This document shows, in pieces, positions 30,668 to 39,489 of a DNA stretch of 64,000 bases. This DNA comes from Cupriavidus taiwanensis. Its GTDB lineage: Bacteria; Pseudomonadota; Gammaproteobacteria; Burkholderiales; Burkholderiaceae. The notes beneath the pieces are model-generated. The model was not told the DNA's origin. It did no database searches and worked only from the letters and a program-made list of their open reading frames with translations. A program made the position numbers and the translations under genes. Position 1 is the first letter of the stretch; each line of letters begins with the position of its first letter. The stretch spans positions 2,708,894-2,772,893 of the forward strand of contig NZ_LT977070.1 of NCBI RefSeq assembly GCF_900250075.1. The letters are read 5' to 3'.

Positions 30668-30724
30668 GCGGCCTTTTCCGTCGTACGCACCCCAGCCCGG
30701 GGCGCCTGCCGCTTACCTGACCTC

Positions 30725-31273
30725 ATGGCGCTCAAATCCACCATCTTCAAGGCCGAACTGTCCGTGTCGGACATGGACCGGCCCTACTACGGCAGCCACA
30801 GCCTGACCATCGCCCAGCACCCGTCCGAGAACGACGCGCGCATGATGGTGCGCCTGCTGGCCTTTGCCTGCGAAGCCAGCGAAACCCTGGCCTTTACCCG
30901 CGGCCTCGACGAACCCGACGAGCCCGACCTGTGGGACAAGCGCCTGACCGGCGACATCGCCCATTGGGTCGAACTGGGCCAGCCCGACGAAGCCCGCCTG
31001 AAACGCGCCGCCGCGCGCGCCGAACGCGTGACCGTCTACACCTACAATGCCGCGAGCGCGCGCGAATGGTGGAAGGGCATGGCGGGCAAGGCCGGCAAGC
31101 TGCGTAACGTCACCGTCTACAATGTCCCGGCAGAGGCCGTCGACGCGCTGGCCGCGCTGGCGCAGCGCGCCATGCGCCTGTCGGTGACGATCCAGGACGG
31201 CGATATCTGGGTGGCCGACGACGACCGCAACGTACAACTGACGCTGGAAGTGCTCCAGCGCGCCCAAGCCTGA
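30725..31273 (+). CDS. yaeQ: YaeQ-family protein
   Basis: 182-aa cytoplasmic protein, the standard YaeQ length. It shows the family start MALKSTIFKAELSVSDMDR and acidic segment GLDEPDEPDLWDK, which places conserved Asp/Glu of a PD-(D/E)XK nuclease-like fold. E. coli YaeQ can substitute for RfaH in some assays, but its true role is unsettled. It is a stand-alone gene with its own likely promoter, 62 bases before the FKBP gene. Confidence 0.93.
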   Translation: MALKSTIFKAELSVSDMDRPYYGSHSLTIAQHPSENDARMMVRLLAFACEASETLAFTRGLDEPDEPDLWDKRLTGDIAHWVELGQPDEARLKRAAARAERVTVYTYNAASAREWWKGMAGKAGKLRNVTVYNVPAEAVDALAALAQRAMRLSVTIQDGDIWVADDDRNVQLTLEVLQRAQA

Positions 31274-31335
31274 GCGCAGCGGCGCTGCGCTCATCTTCCC
31301 TGTCCACGTCTTTTCCATCGCAAGGAAACCACGCC

Positions 31336-31683
31336 ATGCAAACCACGCCCTCTGGCCTGCAATACGAAGACACCACGGTCGGCTCCGGCGCCGAAGCCAC
31401 CGCCGGCAAGCACGTCACCGTGCACTACACCGGCTGGCTGTACGAGAACGGCCAGGCCGGCCGCAAGTTCGATTCGAGCAAGGACCGCAACGACCCGTTC
31501 GTGTTCCCGCTGGGTGCCGGCCATGTGATCCGCGGCTGGGACGAGGGCGTGCAAGGCATGAAGGTCGGCGGCGTGCGCCGCCTGATGATCCCGGCCGACC
31601 TGGGCTATGGCGCGCGCGGCGCCGGCGGCGTGATTCCGCCGAACGCGACGCTGCTGTTTGAAGTGGAACTGCTGGCGGTTTAA
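31336..31683 (+). CDS. FKBP-type peptidyl-prolyl cis-trans isomerase
   Basis: 115-aa single-domain FKBP without a signal peptide, so cytoplasmic. Conserved active-site residues are visible: VTVHYTGWLYENG, KFDSSKDRNDPFVFPLG, VIRGWDEGVQGMKVGG and the AxLGYGARG...IPPNATLLFEVELL ending. It catalyses proline isomerisation during folding. An AAGGAA ribosome binding site precedes ATG. A 9-bp hairpin without T-run lies downstream (31706-31733). Confidence 0.96.
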   Translation: MQTTPSGLQYEDTTVGSGAEATAGKHVTVHYTGWLYENGQAGRKFDSSKDRNDPFVFPLGAGHVIRGWDEGVQGMKVGGVRRLMIPADLGYGARGAGGVIPPNATLLFEVELLAV

Positions 31684-31776
31684 AGCTAGCGATTCAGGCC
31701 GGCGCCGCCGCTCCCGCGCCAGCAGGAGCGGCGTCCCGGCCGAAGCATTCAGCCCGGACGCCCTGCCCGGACGCTC

Positions 31777-32097
31777 TCAGAAACCGATGGCGGCGTTGCC
31801 GACATCGACGCGGACCTTGTCCCGGTCCAGCAGCCGCGCCGCATGGCGCGCATAGTCCTGCGCCCAGGCAGCATCGCCGGAGAAGCGCGCTTCTCCAGAG
31901 AACTTGGCGACATTCAGGATCTTGTCGATCACCAGCACCTTGCCCACCGGGCTCGATGCCTGGCAGTCCAGCTCGGTGTATTCCCGGTCGAACCAGCGCC
32001 AGGCGGCATCCTCGGTGACCGCGGCCAGCTCGTCCGTGCCGACCGTGAAGTCATATTCCTTGCCGCTGCCGAACACCACCGTAAGCGTACGTGCCAT
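31777..32097 (-). CDS. Hypothetical protein (106 aa)
   Basis: Soluble protein I do not recognise, starting MARTLTVVFGSGKEYDFTVG and containing YTELDCQASSPVGKVLVIDK. No signal peptide, membrane segment or catalytic motif is apparent. AGGGGGAA precedes the ATG. The codon usage looks ordinary for the region. It is convergent with the FKBP gene and divergent from chaC. Confidence 0.65.
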   Translation of the reverse strand: MARTLTVVFGSGKEYDFTVGTDELAAVTEDAAWRWFDREYTELDCQASSPVGKVLVIDKILNVAKFSGEARFSGDAAWAQDYARHAARLLDRDKVRVDVGNAAIGF

Positions 32098-32364
32098 CGC
32101 AGGTTCCCCCTGGGTTGGATTGAGGCCCCATTGTAAGGACTCGGCGGCGCCAGCGGCGCGCCATTGCGCCGCATTTCGCTCGGGCCTGACCACCGACAAG
32201 GCGCGCCGCCGCACCGCCATCGCACGTGGCAACGGCGACACGCGGCCGCGACCGTTGTCTGGCGCCCACACCGCGACCGCTGACTCGGACAATTCCGAGT
32301 AAAAGTGCCACTTGTGGCATTTCCGCGACCCGCCCGGGACGCCGCTTTGATTTATGCTTGCAGC

Positions 32365-33129
32365 ATGGGCATCACGCGACAGGACCTCGAATCCGACCGG
32401 CTGCGCACCTCGCTGTGCAGCACCCCGGTTGCGTCCTCGCTGTTGCCCGAGGCCGCGCTGGAACAGTCGCTGGCCGATACGCTGGCGCGTCGCCCCGACG
32501 ATCCCGCGCTGGGCGGCGATGTCTGGGTGTTCGGCTACGGCTCGCTGATCTGGAACCCGATGGTGGTGCACACCGAGCGCCAGCGCGCCACGGTGCACGG
32601 CTACCACCGCGGCTTCTATCTCTATTCCCGCATCAACCGCGGCACCTGGGACAATCCCGGGCTGGTGCTGGGCCTTGACCGCGGCGGCTGCTGCCACGGC
32701 ATGGCCTTCCGCGTGCCCAGCCATGTGGTCGAGCAGGAGTTCCGGGTGCTGTGGCGCCGCGAGATGCTGACCGGCGCCTACCATCCGCGCTGGCTGCGCA
32801 TCCGCGTTGGCGCCGCCGGCGCGCCGGAGCAGCGCGCGCTGGCCTTCGTCATGAACCGCTCCCACGAGGCCTACGCCGGCCGGCTGCCGGACACCAGCGT
32901 GGTGGAGCGGCTGCGCCACGCTACCGGCCTCTACGGGCCGGCACGCGAGTACCTGCAACAGACCCTGCTGGGACTGGCCACCAACGGCGTCGACGATCCC
33001 TACCTCGGGCGGCTCTGGCGCCAGTTGCAAGCGGGCGATGCCGCCGATGCCGCCGATGCCGCCGAACCTGCCGGCGGCCAGGTGCCGGACCACGCCACGC
33101 TGCCGACCAGCCCTCACGAAACCGTCTGA
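32365..33129 (+). CDS. chaC: ChaC-like gamma-glutamylcyclotransferase
   Basis: 254-aa cytoplasmic enzyme that degrades glutathione (or other gamma-glutamyl peptides) to 5-oxoproline. The substrate-cradle motif FGYGSLIWNP (about residue 55) is diagnostic, followed by the GFYLYSRINRGTWDNPGLVLGL and CHGMAFRVP strands. The start ATG 32365 is the only one preserving a normal N-terminus. The C-terminal tail contains an exact 9-base tandem repeat (GATGCCGCC three times, 33037-33063) encoding Asp-Ala-Ala units, possibly variable between strains. The ankyrin gene follows 17 bases later. Confidence 0.92.
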   Translation: MGITRQDLESDRLRTSLCSTPVASSLLPEAALEQSLADTLARRPDDPALGGDVWVFGYGSLIWNPMVVHTERQRATVHGYHRGFYLYSRINRGTWDNPGLVLGLDRGGCCHGMAFRVPSHVVEQEFRVLWRREMLTGAYHPRWLRIRVGAAGAPEQRALAFVMNRSHEAYAGRLPDTSVVERLRHATGLYGPAREYLQQTLLGLATNGVDDPYLGRLWRQLQAGDAADAADAAEPAGGQVPDHATLPTSPHETV

Positions 33130-33146
33130 GCCCAGGAGCTGCCGCC

Positions 33147-33947
33147 ATGACGCGCCCCGCCGCCCGCACCCGCAGACAGGCACTCAATGAGTTGCTGGGG
33201 CTGGTGGGCGTGCTGATGGGCGGCGGGCTGCTGGCGGCGCAGGGCGGCCAGACCCTGGCGGCGCGTCCCGCCGGCGGCGCCGCCAACCCGCCCGCGCCGC
33301 GCCTGCCGCGCGCCCCCGCCACGCAGGCGCCGGCACGTCGCGACGCCATCGGCACGCTCGACCGCAACCTGATCACCGCCGCCAGCGCCGGCGACCAGGC
33401 CCTGGTGGCGCGCCTGCTGGCCGCCGGCGCCTCGGCCCGCGCCGCCGACGAACGTGGCCACAGCGCGCTGCTGGCGGCCGTGCAAAGCCGCCACACCGAG
33501 GTCGCGCGCACGCTGATGCTGGCCGGCGCCGACGTCAACCTGAAGGATGCCGATGCCAACAGCCCGTTCCTGCTGGCGGCCGCCACCGGCCAGGCCGACA
33601 TGGTGCGGCTGGCGCTGGCGCACGGCGCCGACCTCGCCAGCACCGACCGCTACCATGGCACCGCGCTGATCATGGCCAGCCAGCAGGGCCACGTGGAAGT
33701 TGTGAAGCTGCTGCTCAAGGCCGGCATCGCCGTCGACCACGTCAACGACCTGGGCTGGACCGCGCTGCTGGAGGCGGTGATCCTGGGGGACGGCAGCGCG
33801 CGCTACGAGGATACGGTGCAGCTGCTGCTGGACGCGGGCGCCGACGCCAACCTGGCCGACCGCGAAGGCGTGACGCCCACGCGCCATGCGCGCCAGCGCG
33901 GCTACAAGACCATGGTGAAGATGCTGATGCGGGTGCGCGGCCATTGA
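33147..33947 (+). CDS. Exported ankyrin-repeat protein
   Basis: 266-aa protein. An N-terminal TRRQALNELLGLVGVLMGGG segment resembles a Tat or Sec signal sequence, and an Ala/Pro linker follows. From about residue 70, five or so ankyrin repeats run to the end (for example GHSALLAAVQSRHTEVARTL, GTALIMASQQGHVEVVKLLL, GWTALLEAV). Ankyrin repeats mediate protein binding; small periplasmic ones often accompany catalases or other stress enzymes. AGGAG precedes ATG. It is likely co-transcribed with chaC and ends at a shared bidirectional terminator. Confidence 0.88.
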   Translation: MTRPAARTRRQALNELLGLVGVLMGGGLLAAQGGQTLAARPAGGAANPPAPRLPRAPATQAPARRDAIGTLDRNLITAASAGDQALVARLLAAGASARAADERGHSALLAAVQSRHTEVARTLMLAGADVNLKDADANSPFLLAAATGQADMVRLALAHGADLASTDRYHGTALIMASQQGHVEVVKLLLKAGIAVDHVNDLGWTALLEAVILGDGSARYEDTVQLLLDAGADANLADREGVTPTRHARQRGYKTMVKMLMRVRGH

Positions 33948-33969
33948 GCCCGGGACGCGCACAAAAAGA

Positions 33970-33999
33970 AAAAAGGCTGGTCGCCGGACCAGCCTTTTT
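33970..33999. terminator. Bidirectional intrinsic terminator, ankyrin/acyl-CoA ligase genes
   Basis: 13-bp perfect stem AAAAAGGCTGGTC / GACCAGCCTTTTT with loop GCCG (33983-33986), lying between two convergent genes. Confidence 0.93.
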
Positions 34000-34019
34000 C
34001 ATGCCACGGCTGCGCGGAC

Positions 34020-35735
34020 TCAGGCCGCCGGCGCCGTGCCTGCGGCAGGATTGCGTGCGTTCTCGCTTTCCTGCAGCTGCCGCCACATCACCTTGCCGGT
34101 GCCCGACTTAGGCAGCGCCTCGACGAACTCCACCACGCGCGGGTACTTGTAGGCGGCCATGTTGTCCTTGGCCCAGTCGATGATCTGCTCGGGCGTGGTC
34201 TTGCCCCTGGCATGGGCGCGCAGCACCACCACCGCCTTGACGGTCTCGCCGCGGTACGGGTCGCGGGTGCCGATGATGCAGGCTTCCTGCACGTCCGGGT
34301 GCTTGTACAGCAGGTTCTCGACCTCGGCCGGCCACACCTTGAAGCCCGACGCATTGATCATGCGCTTGAGCCGGTCAGTGATGAAGTAGTAGCCCTCTTC
34401 GTCCATGCGGCCCAGGTCGCCGGTGCGGAAGAAGGTCTTGCCCTCGAACTCGATGAAGGCCTCGCGGGTGGCATCCTCCTTGCCCCAGTAGCCCTTGAAC
34501 ACCTGCGGGCCGCTGACGATGATCTCGCCGATCTCGTTGGGCGGCAGTTCCTTGAGCGTGACCGGGTCGATCACGCGCGCGTCGGTGTTGAAGGTCGGCA
34601 CGCCCAGGCACTGCAGCTTGGGCCGGTCCGACGGGTTGCTGTGGGTCGGCGCCATGGTCTCGGACAGGCCATAGCCCTCCAGGTAATTCAGCCCGAACTG
34701 CTCGCGCAGGCGCTCGGCCACCGCCTGCGGCATGGCCGCGCCGCCGCCGCCGATATAGCGCAGGCTCGACAGGTCGAATTCGGCCAGGTTGGGGCTGGCC
34801 AGGAAGTCGATCACCATGGTCGGGATATTGGTCCAGTGCGTGACCTGGTAGCGCGAGATCAGGCGCCCCGCCACTTCGCGGTCCCAGCGCGGCAGCATCA
34901 CCACGGTGGCGCCGCTGTAGATCGGGCCGTTCATGCCGTACTGCATGCCGGTGACGTGGAACAGCGGCAGCACCGACAGCACCACCGACTCCGCGCCCGA
35001 GCCCGACCAGGTCGCGCCGCCGACGATGTTGTGCATCACCGAGCGGTGGGTGTGGATGCAGCCCTTGGGAAAGCCGGTAGTGCCCGAGGTGTACGGCATC
35101 ACCGCCATGTAGTCCGGGCCGGCGGTATGCGGCCCCGGCTGCAGGCCGGCGCCGAGCGCGTCGGCCCACGTGGTGGCGCCGGCGGGCAACGGATGCGGCG
35201 TGGTCAGCCAGGCCGGCGGCGCGTCTTCCGGATGTTCGTGGGCCGGCGGCAGTGCGTCGGCGTATTGAGTGACCAGCAGGTGCTGCAGGCGCTGCGCCGG
35301 CTCCAGCTCGGCCTGCGCCTGCTCGACGCCGGCGGCGAGGTCGGCGGTGAAGATCGCCACGCGCGCCTGGGCGTCGGTGACGTAGTGCTTGAATTCCTCG
35401 GCGCGGTTCATCGGGTTGACCGGCACCACCACCGCGTCGGCGCGCAGGATGGCGTAGTAGCTGACGATGAACTGCGGACAGTTCTGCATGTACAGCAGCA
35501 CCCGGTCGCCCTTCTTCACACCCGCCTTCTGCTGCAGCCAGCCGGCCAGCGCGGTGGCCTGGTCTTGCAGCTCACGGAAGCTGATGGCGTTGCCGAAATA
35601 GCGGATCGCGGCCTTGTCGGCATAGCGCAGCGCCGAGACCTCCAGGTTGGCCCACAGCGACGTTTCCGGCAGCACGATGGCGGGCGGCAGGCGCTTTGGC
35701 CAGAACTGGAAATGCGGGCGGTCGGGGTTCGGCAT
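34020..35735 (-). CDS. Long-chain fatty acid--CoA ligase (FadD-like)
   Basis: 571-aa ANL-superfamily adenylate-forming enzyme that activates a carboxylic acid with ATP and CoA. Motifs: MPYTSGTTGFPKG (P-loop, about residue 211), YGLSETMAPTH, FFRTGDLGRMDEEGYYFITDRLKRMI and a C-terminal catalytic lysine in LPKSGTGKVMWRQL. It resembles fatty-acyl ligases of medium or long chains. AGGAGA precedes ATG 35735. The promoter carries a 12-bp palindrome inside the -35/-10 spacer, predicting repression, probably by a TetR-type regulator not encoded in this window. Confidence 0.92.
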   Translation of the reverse strand: MPNPDRPHFQFWPKRLPPAIVLPETSLWANLEVSALRYADKAAIRYFGNAISFRELQDQATALAGWLQQKAGVKKGDRVLLYMQNCPQFIVSYYAILRADAVVVPVNPMNRAEEFKHYVTDAQARVAIFTADLAAGVEQAQAELEPAQRLQHLLVTQYADALPPAHEHPEDAPPAWLTTPHPLPAGATTWADALGAGLQPGPHTAGPDYMAVMPYTSGTTGFPKGCIHTHRSVMHNIVGGATWSGSGAESVVLSVLPLFHVTGMQYGMNGPIYSGATVVMLPRWDREVAGRLISRYQVTHWTNIPTMVIDFLASPNLAEFDLSSLRYIGGGGAAMPQAVAERLREQFGLNYLEGYGLSETMAPTHSNPSDRPKLQCLGVPTFNTDARVIDPVTLKELPPNEIGEIIVSGPQVFKGYWGKEDATREAFIEFEGKTFFRTGDLGRMDEEGYYFITDRLKRMINASGFKVWPAEVENLLYKHPDVQEACIIGTRDPYRGETVKAVVVLRAHARGKTTPEQIIDWAKDNMAAYKYPRVVEFVEALPKSGTGKVMWRQLQESENARNPAAGTAPAA

Positions 35736-35785
35736 GAAGGGTCTCCTGTGCGGTCTCGCGGACCGGGTCTGTCGTATGGTCAAGG

Positions 35786-35815
35786 ACTATAACCGAACGA
35801 TCGTTCTATTTTCAA
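35786..35815 (-). promoter_or_regulatory. Promoter with embedded palindromic operator for the acyl-CoA ligase gene
   Basis: On the minus strand: -35 TTGAAA (35810-35815), 18-base spacer, -10 TATAGT (35786-35791). The spacer contains the perfect 12-bp palindrome GAACGATCGTTC (35795-35806), typical in size and symmetry of TetR-family operators that block RNA polymerase. Confidence 0.75.
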
Positions 35816-35930
35816 CCGGTGACTTCCCGCACGGCGCAGGTCCGAGGGCGGCCGCGGGCGTTGCAATCGGCGCCTTCGCCCTCACAATAAGGGGTATCGA
35901 TTCCCTTTTCTCTCCCGACCAGGATTCCCC

Positions 35931-36776
35931 ATGAGCGACGTCACCCTGCAGAATTTCGAAACCGAAGTGATCGACGCCTCGCGCCAGATGCCGGTGCTGG
36001 TCGATTTCTGGGCGCCTTGGTGCGGCCCCTGCCGCACGCTGGGCCCGATGCTGGAACGCCTGGAAGCCGAAGCGAACGGCCAGTGGAAGCTGGTCAAGGT
36101 CAATGTCGACGAGAACCAGGAGCTGGCCGCGCACTTCGGCGTGCGCAGCATTCCCCATGTGGTGGCGATCGACGACGGCCAGGCGGTGGACCAGTTCACC
36201 GGCGTGCTGCCGGAATCGGGCCTGCGCGAGTTCCTGAGCCGGCTGGCGCCGGGCCAGGCCAGGTCGCCGCTGGCCGACGCGCTGGCACTCGCCGCCGCCG
36301 GCAACCGCGACGGCGCCGAGACCTTGTTCGCCGATGCGATCGCAGCCGATCCGGAATCCGATGCCCCGCGCCTCGCCTATATCGGCTTCCTGCTCGACGG
36401 CAACGCCGTCGACCGGGCCCGGGCCGAGTTTGCGGCACTGTCGCCACGGGCGGAACAGGAAGCTGGCTATGGCGCGCTGCGCACGCGCATCGATGCGATG
36501 GAGAACGCCGCCGGCCTGCCCGATGCGGCCACCCTGGCCGGGCGCATCGAAGCCGATCCGCGCGACCTCGCCGCGCGCCTGGACCTGGCTCGGCTGATGA
36601 TCGCGCAGCAGCAATACGAGCCGGCGCTGGAACAGCTGCTGGCGATCGTGCGCGCCGACCGCGGCTTCGACGACGATATCGGCCGCCGCACCATGCTGTC
36701 GGTATTCGAGATGCTGGCCGACCGGCCCGAGGTGGTGTCACGCTGGCGCCGCCAGCTGAGCACGTCGCTGAACTGA
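35931..36776 (+). CDS. Thioredoxin-TPR protein (CnoX/YbbN-like)
   Basis: 281-aa cytoplasmic co-chaperone. Residues 1-105 are a thioredoxin domain with an intact redox site WCGPC (residues 30-34), and the rest is a helical TPR-like region (LADALALAAAGNRDGAETLF, LAARLDLARLMIAQQQYEPA). The architecture is that of CnoX/YbbN, which links thiol protection to chaperones. E. coli CnoX has lost the CxxC pair whereas this protein keeps it, so it may also be an active oxidoreductase. It is divergent from the acyl-CoA ligase gene. Confidence 0.92.
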   Translation: MSDVTLQNFETEVIDASRQMPVLVDFWAPWCGPCRTLGPMLERLEAEANGQWKLVKVNVDENQELAAHFGVRSIPHVVAIDDGQAVDQFTGVLPESGLREFLSRLAPGQARSPLADALALAAAGNRDGAETLFADAIAADPESDAPRLAYIGFLLDGNAVDRARAEFAALSPRAEQEAGYGALRTRIDAMENAAGLPDAATLAGRIEADPRDLAARLDLARLMIAQQQYEPALEQLLAIVRADRGFDDDIGRRTMLSVFEMLADRPEVVSRWRRQLSTSLN

Positions 36777-36848
36777 CGGTGACGCGGGCCCGGCGCGGTA
36801 AACTGGCGCATTCTCAGCTCCACCACCTCCGCGATTCACCCCGCTGCC

Positions 36849-37226
36849 ATGACCGCGCCCCGCCTGATCGACTTCAAGACCGCACCCGCCCCCAGCCACG
36901 ACCGGCCGCGCCCCGACCGGCTGGTGGCGGGCAATCCGGACCGCACCACCTGGACGCACTACAGCGCGCAGCATGGCGATTTCGATTGCGGTATCTGGGC
37001 GTGCGAGCCGGGCGCGTGGCGCATCGCCTTCCCGGCGGGTAAGGAAGAGTTCTTCCACGTCATCAGCGGCCGCATCCGCATCAGCGACGACAGCGGCCAG
37101 GCCAGCGAATTCGGCCCTGGCGATGCCTGCGTGATCCCGGGCGGCTTTACCGGCGTGTTCCAGGTGCTGGACCCGGTGCGCAAATACTTCGTGGTGATCG
37201 ACCGCGATGCGGCGCGCCCGGCCTGA
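36849..37226 (+). CDS. Cupin-domain protein (EutQ/DUF861-like)
   Basis: 125-aa single-domain cupin. The strand motifs FPAGKEEFFHVISGRIRISD and FGPGDACVIPGGFTGVFQV match the two cupin boxes, though the usual metal-binding histidines are reduced (one His in FFHVISG, a Glu in KEEF). The DUF861 group includes ureidoglycine aminohydrolase-like and EutQ-like proteins; the role here is unknown. It is convergent with the hemerythrin gene. Confidence 0.82.
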   Translation: MTAPRLIDFKTAPAPSHDRPRPDRLVAGNPDRTTWTHYSAQHGDFDCGIWACEPGAWRIAFPAGKEEFFHVISGRIRISDDSGQASEFGPGDACVIPGGFTGVFQVLDPVRKYFVVIDRDAARPA

Positions 37227-37244
37227 GCGCCGGGCCCGCGGCGA

Positions 37245-37685
37245 TCACGCCGCCGTGGCGGGACCTTCGATCAGCGTGAAGCCGTTTTCTCGCATATGCT
37301 CGACCATCATCGCGTCCATCGACTTGACGTGATGGTCGAACCAGCCTGACAGCTCGGCCACCAGCCGGCGGCCAAGCTGGAATTCGGCATCGCTGTGCAC
37401 CTTGTCGCGCACCGCGACGGCCACCGCCAGCACCTGCTGGTGCTCGCCCGCGTGGCAATGGCGCGGGCCGAACCCCATGGCCTCCATCCACTGCTCTTCC
37501 TGGGCGAAATGATGGCGGGTGTGGTCGATCCAGGCGTCCATCGCCGCCAGGAAGGCGTCGTCGTCGGCGCCGGCGACCGCCGCCAGCAGCTGCACGAACT
37601 CGGCGTGGGTGGCGTCGGTGACCGGTTCGCCCAGGTGCAGGTGGTCCGGCAGGCCGGCGGAGGAAAGCTGGTCTTTGGCGTCCAT
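37245..37685 (-). CDS. Hemerythrin-like metal-binding protein
   Basis: 146-aa soluble four-helix protein with hemerythrin di-iron ligands in order: THAEF, IDHTRHHFAQEEQWM, AGEHQQVLA and WFDHHVKSMD. These match H-HxxxE-HxxxH-HxxxxD spacing, so O2 or redox sensing/storage is likely. ATG 37685 fits the family N-terminus. No signalling domain is fused. It is transcribed away from the ATPase gene. Confidence 0.93.
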   Translation of the reverse strand: MDAKDQLSSAGLPDHLHLGEPVTDATHAEFVQLLAAVAGADDDAFLAAMDAWIDHTRHHFAQEEQWMEAMGFGPRHCHAGEHQQVLAVAVAVRDKVHSDAEFQLGRRLVAELSGWFDHHVKSMDAMMVEHMRENGFTLIEGPATAA

Positions 37686-37816
37686 GGGGAGGGGCGGCAA
37701 GCGTGGAGAAAAACGGCAAGGATACCGAATCGGCGCGAGTCGGGCCTGATCTGGCGCAAGCGAGCGGGTATGCTGTGGGCAATGCGGCCGGTCCGTCACC
37801 CTACCGTCTTACGCTC

Positions 37817-38395
37817 ATGCCACGACTGATCTTCTTCTGCGGCCATGCCGGCACCGGCAAGACCTCCCTGGCCCACCGCCTGATCGGCCCGCTGATGCAG
37901 GCCACCGGCGAGCCGTTCTGCCTGCTCGACAAGGACACGCTGTACGGCCGCTACAGCGCCGCGGCCATGGCCGCCATCACCGGCGATCCCGACGACCGCG
38001 ACAGCCCCGCCTACCTGGAGCACCTGCGCGACCCCGAATACCAGGGCCTGCTCGACACCGCGCGCGAGAACCTGGCGCTGGGCATCAGCGCGATCGTGAT
38101 CGGGCCGCTTTCGCGCGAGGTCCGCGCCCACCTGCTGAACGACCCGGACTGGCTGCACGTGCCCGCCGGCACCACGGTGCGCACGGTCTGGGTCCACCTG
38201 CCCGAGGACGAGGCCCACGCGCGCATCATCCGGCGCGGCAACCCCAACGACGCCTACAAGCTGGCGCACTGGGATGCGTACCGGACCCGGCGCTTCATGC
38301 CGGCGCCCGTCGACTATCCGGAACTGATCTTTTTCGACAACCGGGCACCGGAGCAGGCCGACATCGACGCGCTGCTGCGCGCGCTGAGCGCCTGA
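37817..38395 (+). CDS. AAA/kinase-like ATP-binding protein
   Basis: 192-aa P-loop NTPase. The Walker A motif GHAGTGKTS lies at residues 9-17, and the layout of a small kinase follows (LLDKDTLYGRYS; VHLPEDEAHARIIRRGNPNDA lid-like segment; YPELIFFDN). It resembles zeta-toxin/gluconate-kinase type proteins that phosphorylate small molecules, but no antitoxin gene is adjacent, so a toxin role is unsupported. The substrate is unknown. It lies head-to-head with the hemerythrin gene. Confidence 0.8.
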   Translation: MPRLIFFCGHAGTGKTSLAHRLIGPLMQATGEPFCLLDKDTLYGRYSAAAMAAITGDPDDRDSPAYLEHLRDPEYQGLLDTARENLALGISAIVIGPLSREVRAHLLNDPDWLHVPAGTTVRTVWVHLPEDEAHARIIRRGNPNDAYKLAHWDAYRTRRFMPAPVDYPELIFFDNRAPEQADIDALLRALSA

Positions 38396-38415
38396 ACGCG
38401 CGGCGGCGCAAGTCC

Positions 38416-39285
38416 TCAGCCGCGCGCGATCGCGCCGATCACCGCCGACGCCGCGACAAAGCCGAACACCGCCGTCACCGCCACCGACGAGCCGAAGCCG
38501 GCGCAGGCCAGCCCTTGCGGCCCGCGCGCGGCGGACTGGCCCGGCTGCACCTCGAGCGGCGGTGCCTCGTCGATCTCGCAGGCCTGCTGCTCGGGCTCCG
38601 GATATTGCAGCGGCTCGTCGGAATAGACCGCGGCGATGCCGAACTTCTTTTTCGGGTCGCGGGTAAAGCCCCACTGCTTGCGCAGGCCGGCGCGCACCTT
38701 GGACAGCAGCGGGTCCTGGATCGTGCGCGCGAGGTCGTCGATGCGCACGCGCGTGGGGTCGAGCTGGCCACCGGCGCCGCCGCAGGTGATCACCGGCACG
38801 CCCTGACGCCGTGCCCAGCCCAGCATGGCGGTCTTGACCCGCACCGCGTCGATGGCGTCGATCACATAGTCATAGCCGGCGCCGAGCAGGTCCGGCACGT
38901 TGTCGGCGGTAACAAAGTCGTCGACCTGGGTCACGCGGCAACGCGGGTTGATGGCGACGATGCGCTCGGCCATGGCCTCTACCTTGGCACGCCCGTAGGC
39001 GTCGCCCAGCGCATGGATCTGTCGGTTGGTGTTGGACAGCGCGATATGGTCCAGGTCGATCAGCGTGATGCGGCCCACCGCGTTGCGCGCCAGCGCCTCG
39101 GCCGCCCAGCTGCCGACCCCGCCGATGCCGACCACGCACACGTTGGCCGCCTCCAGCCGCGCCAGCCCGGCGGCCCCGTACAGCCGCGCCACGCCGCCGA
39201 AACGGCGGTGGTAGTCGTCGTCGGCCGGGCTTTCGTGGGTCAGCGGCTCGGGCAGGCCAGCCAGCTCGTGTGCGGCATCGTTCAT
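38416..39285 (-). CDS. tcdA: tRNA threonylcarbamoyladenosine dehydratase (TcdA/CsdL)
   Basis: 289-aa E1-like enzyme that cyclises t6A37 of tRNAs to ct6A using ATP. The nucleotide-binding motif VVGIGGVGSWAAEALAR is at residues 51-67. DLDHIALSNTNRQ and a DAIDAVRVK segment follow, as in ThiF/MoeB relatives. KQWGFTRDPKKKFGIAAVYSDEP is specific to the TcdA branch. A C-terminal hydrophobic helix likely anchors it to the membrane. No clear Shine-Dalgarno precedes ATG 39285. It is convergent with the ATPase gene. Confidence 0.94.
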   Translation of the reverse strand: MNDAAHELAGLPEPLTHESPADDDYHRRFGGVARLYGAAGLARLEAANVCVVGIGGVGSWAAEALARNAVGRITLIDLDHIALSNTNRQIHALGDAYGRAKVEAMAERIVAINPRCRVTQVDDFVTADNVPDLLGAGYDYVIDAIDAVRVKTAMLGWARRQGVPVITCGGAGGQLDPTRVRIDDLARTIQDPLLSKVRAGLRKQWGFTRDPKKKFGIAAVYSDEPLQYPEPEQQACEIDEAPPLEVQPGQSAARGPQGLACAGFGSSVAVTAVFGFVAASAVIGAIARG

Positions 39286-39489
39286 ACGGAAAGGAGCGAA
39301 TCCGGGGACGCGTGGCCATGCCACCCACGCCAATGCCGGCGCAAAAAATCCGGCATTTTCCGGCGGCGATGTCAGCCAGTCCCCGACAAGGACGGGAAGC
39401 GCGCAACTATACAATAGACCTGCAGTGGTCCGTTCGCCGCGCCGCGCGGTTTCCGCGGGCCCTCCCCCCGCCAGCCAGGAGCCCGCCTC

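Noticed and set aside
31706..31733. Terminator after the FKBP gene
   Set aside because: 9-bp stem with a 10-base loop and no T-run; too weak to call.
37817..38395. Zeta-toxin of a toxin-antitoxin pair
   Set aside because: The P-loop kinase resembles zeta toxins, but no epsilon-like antitoxin gene adjoins it.
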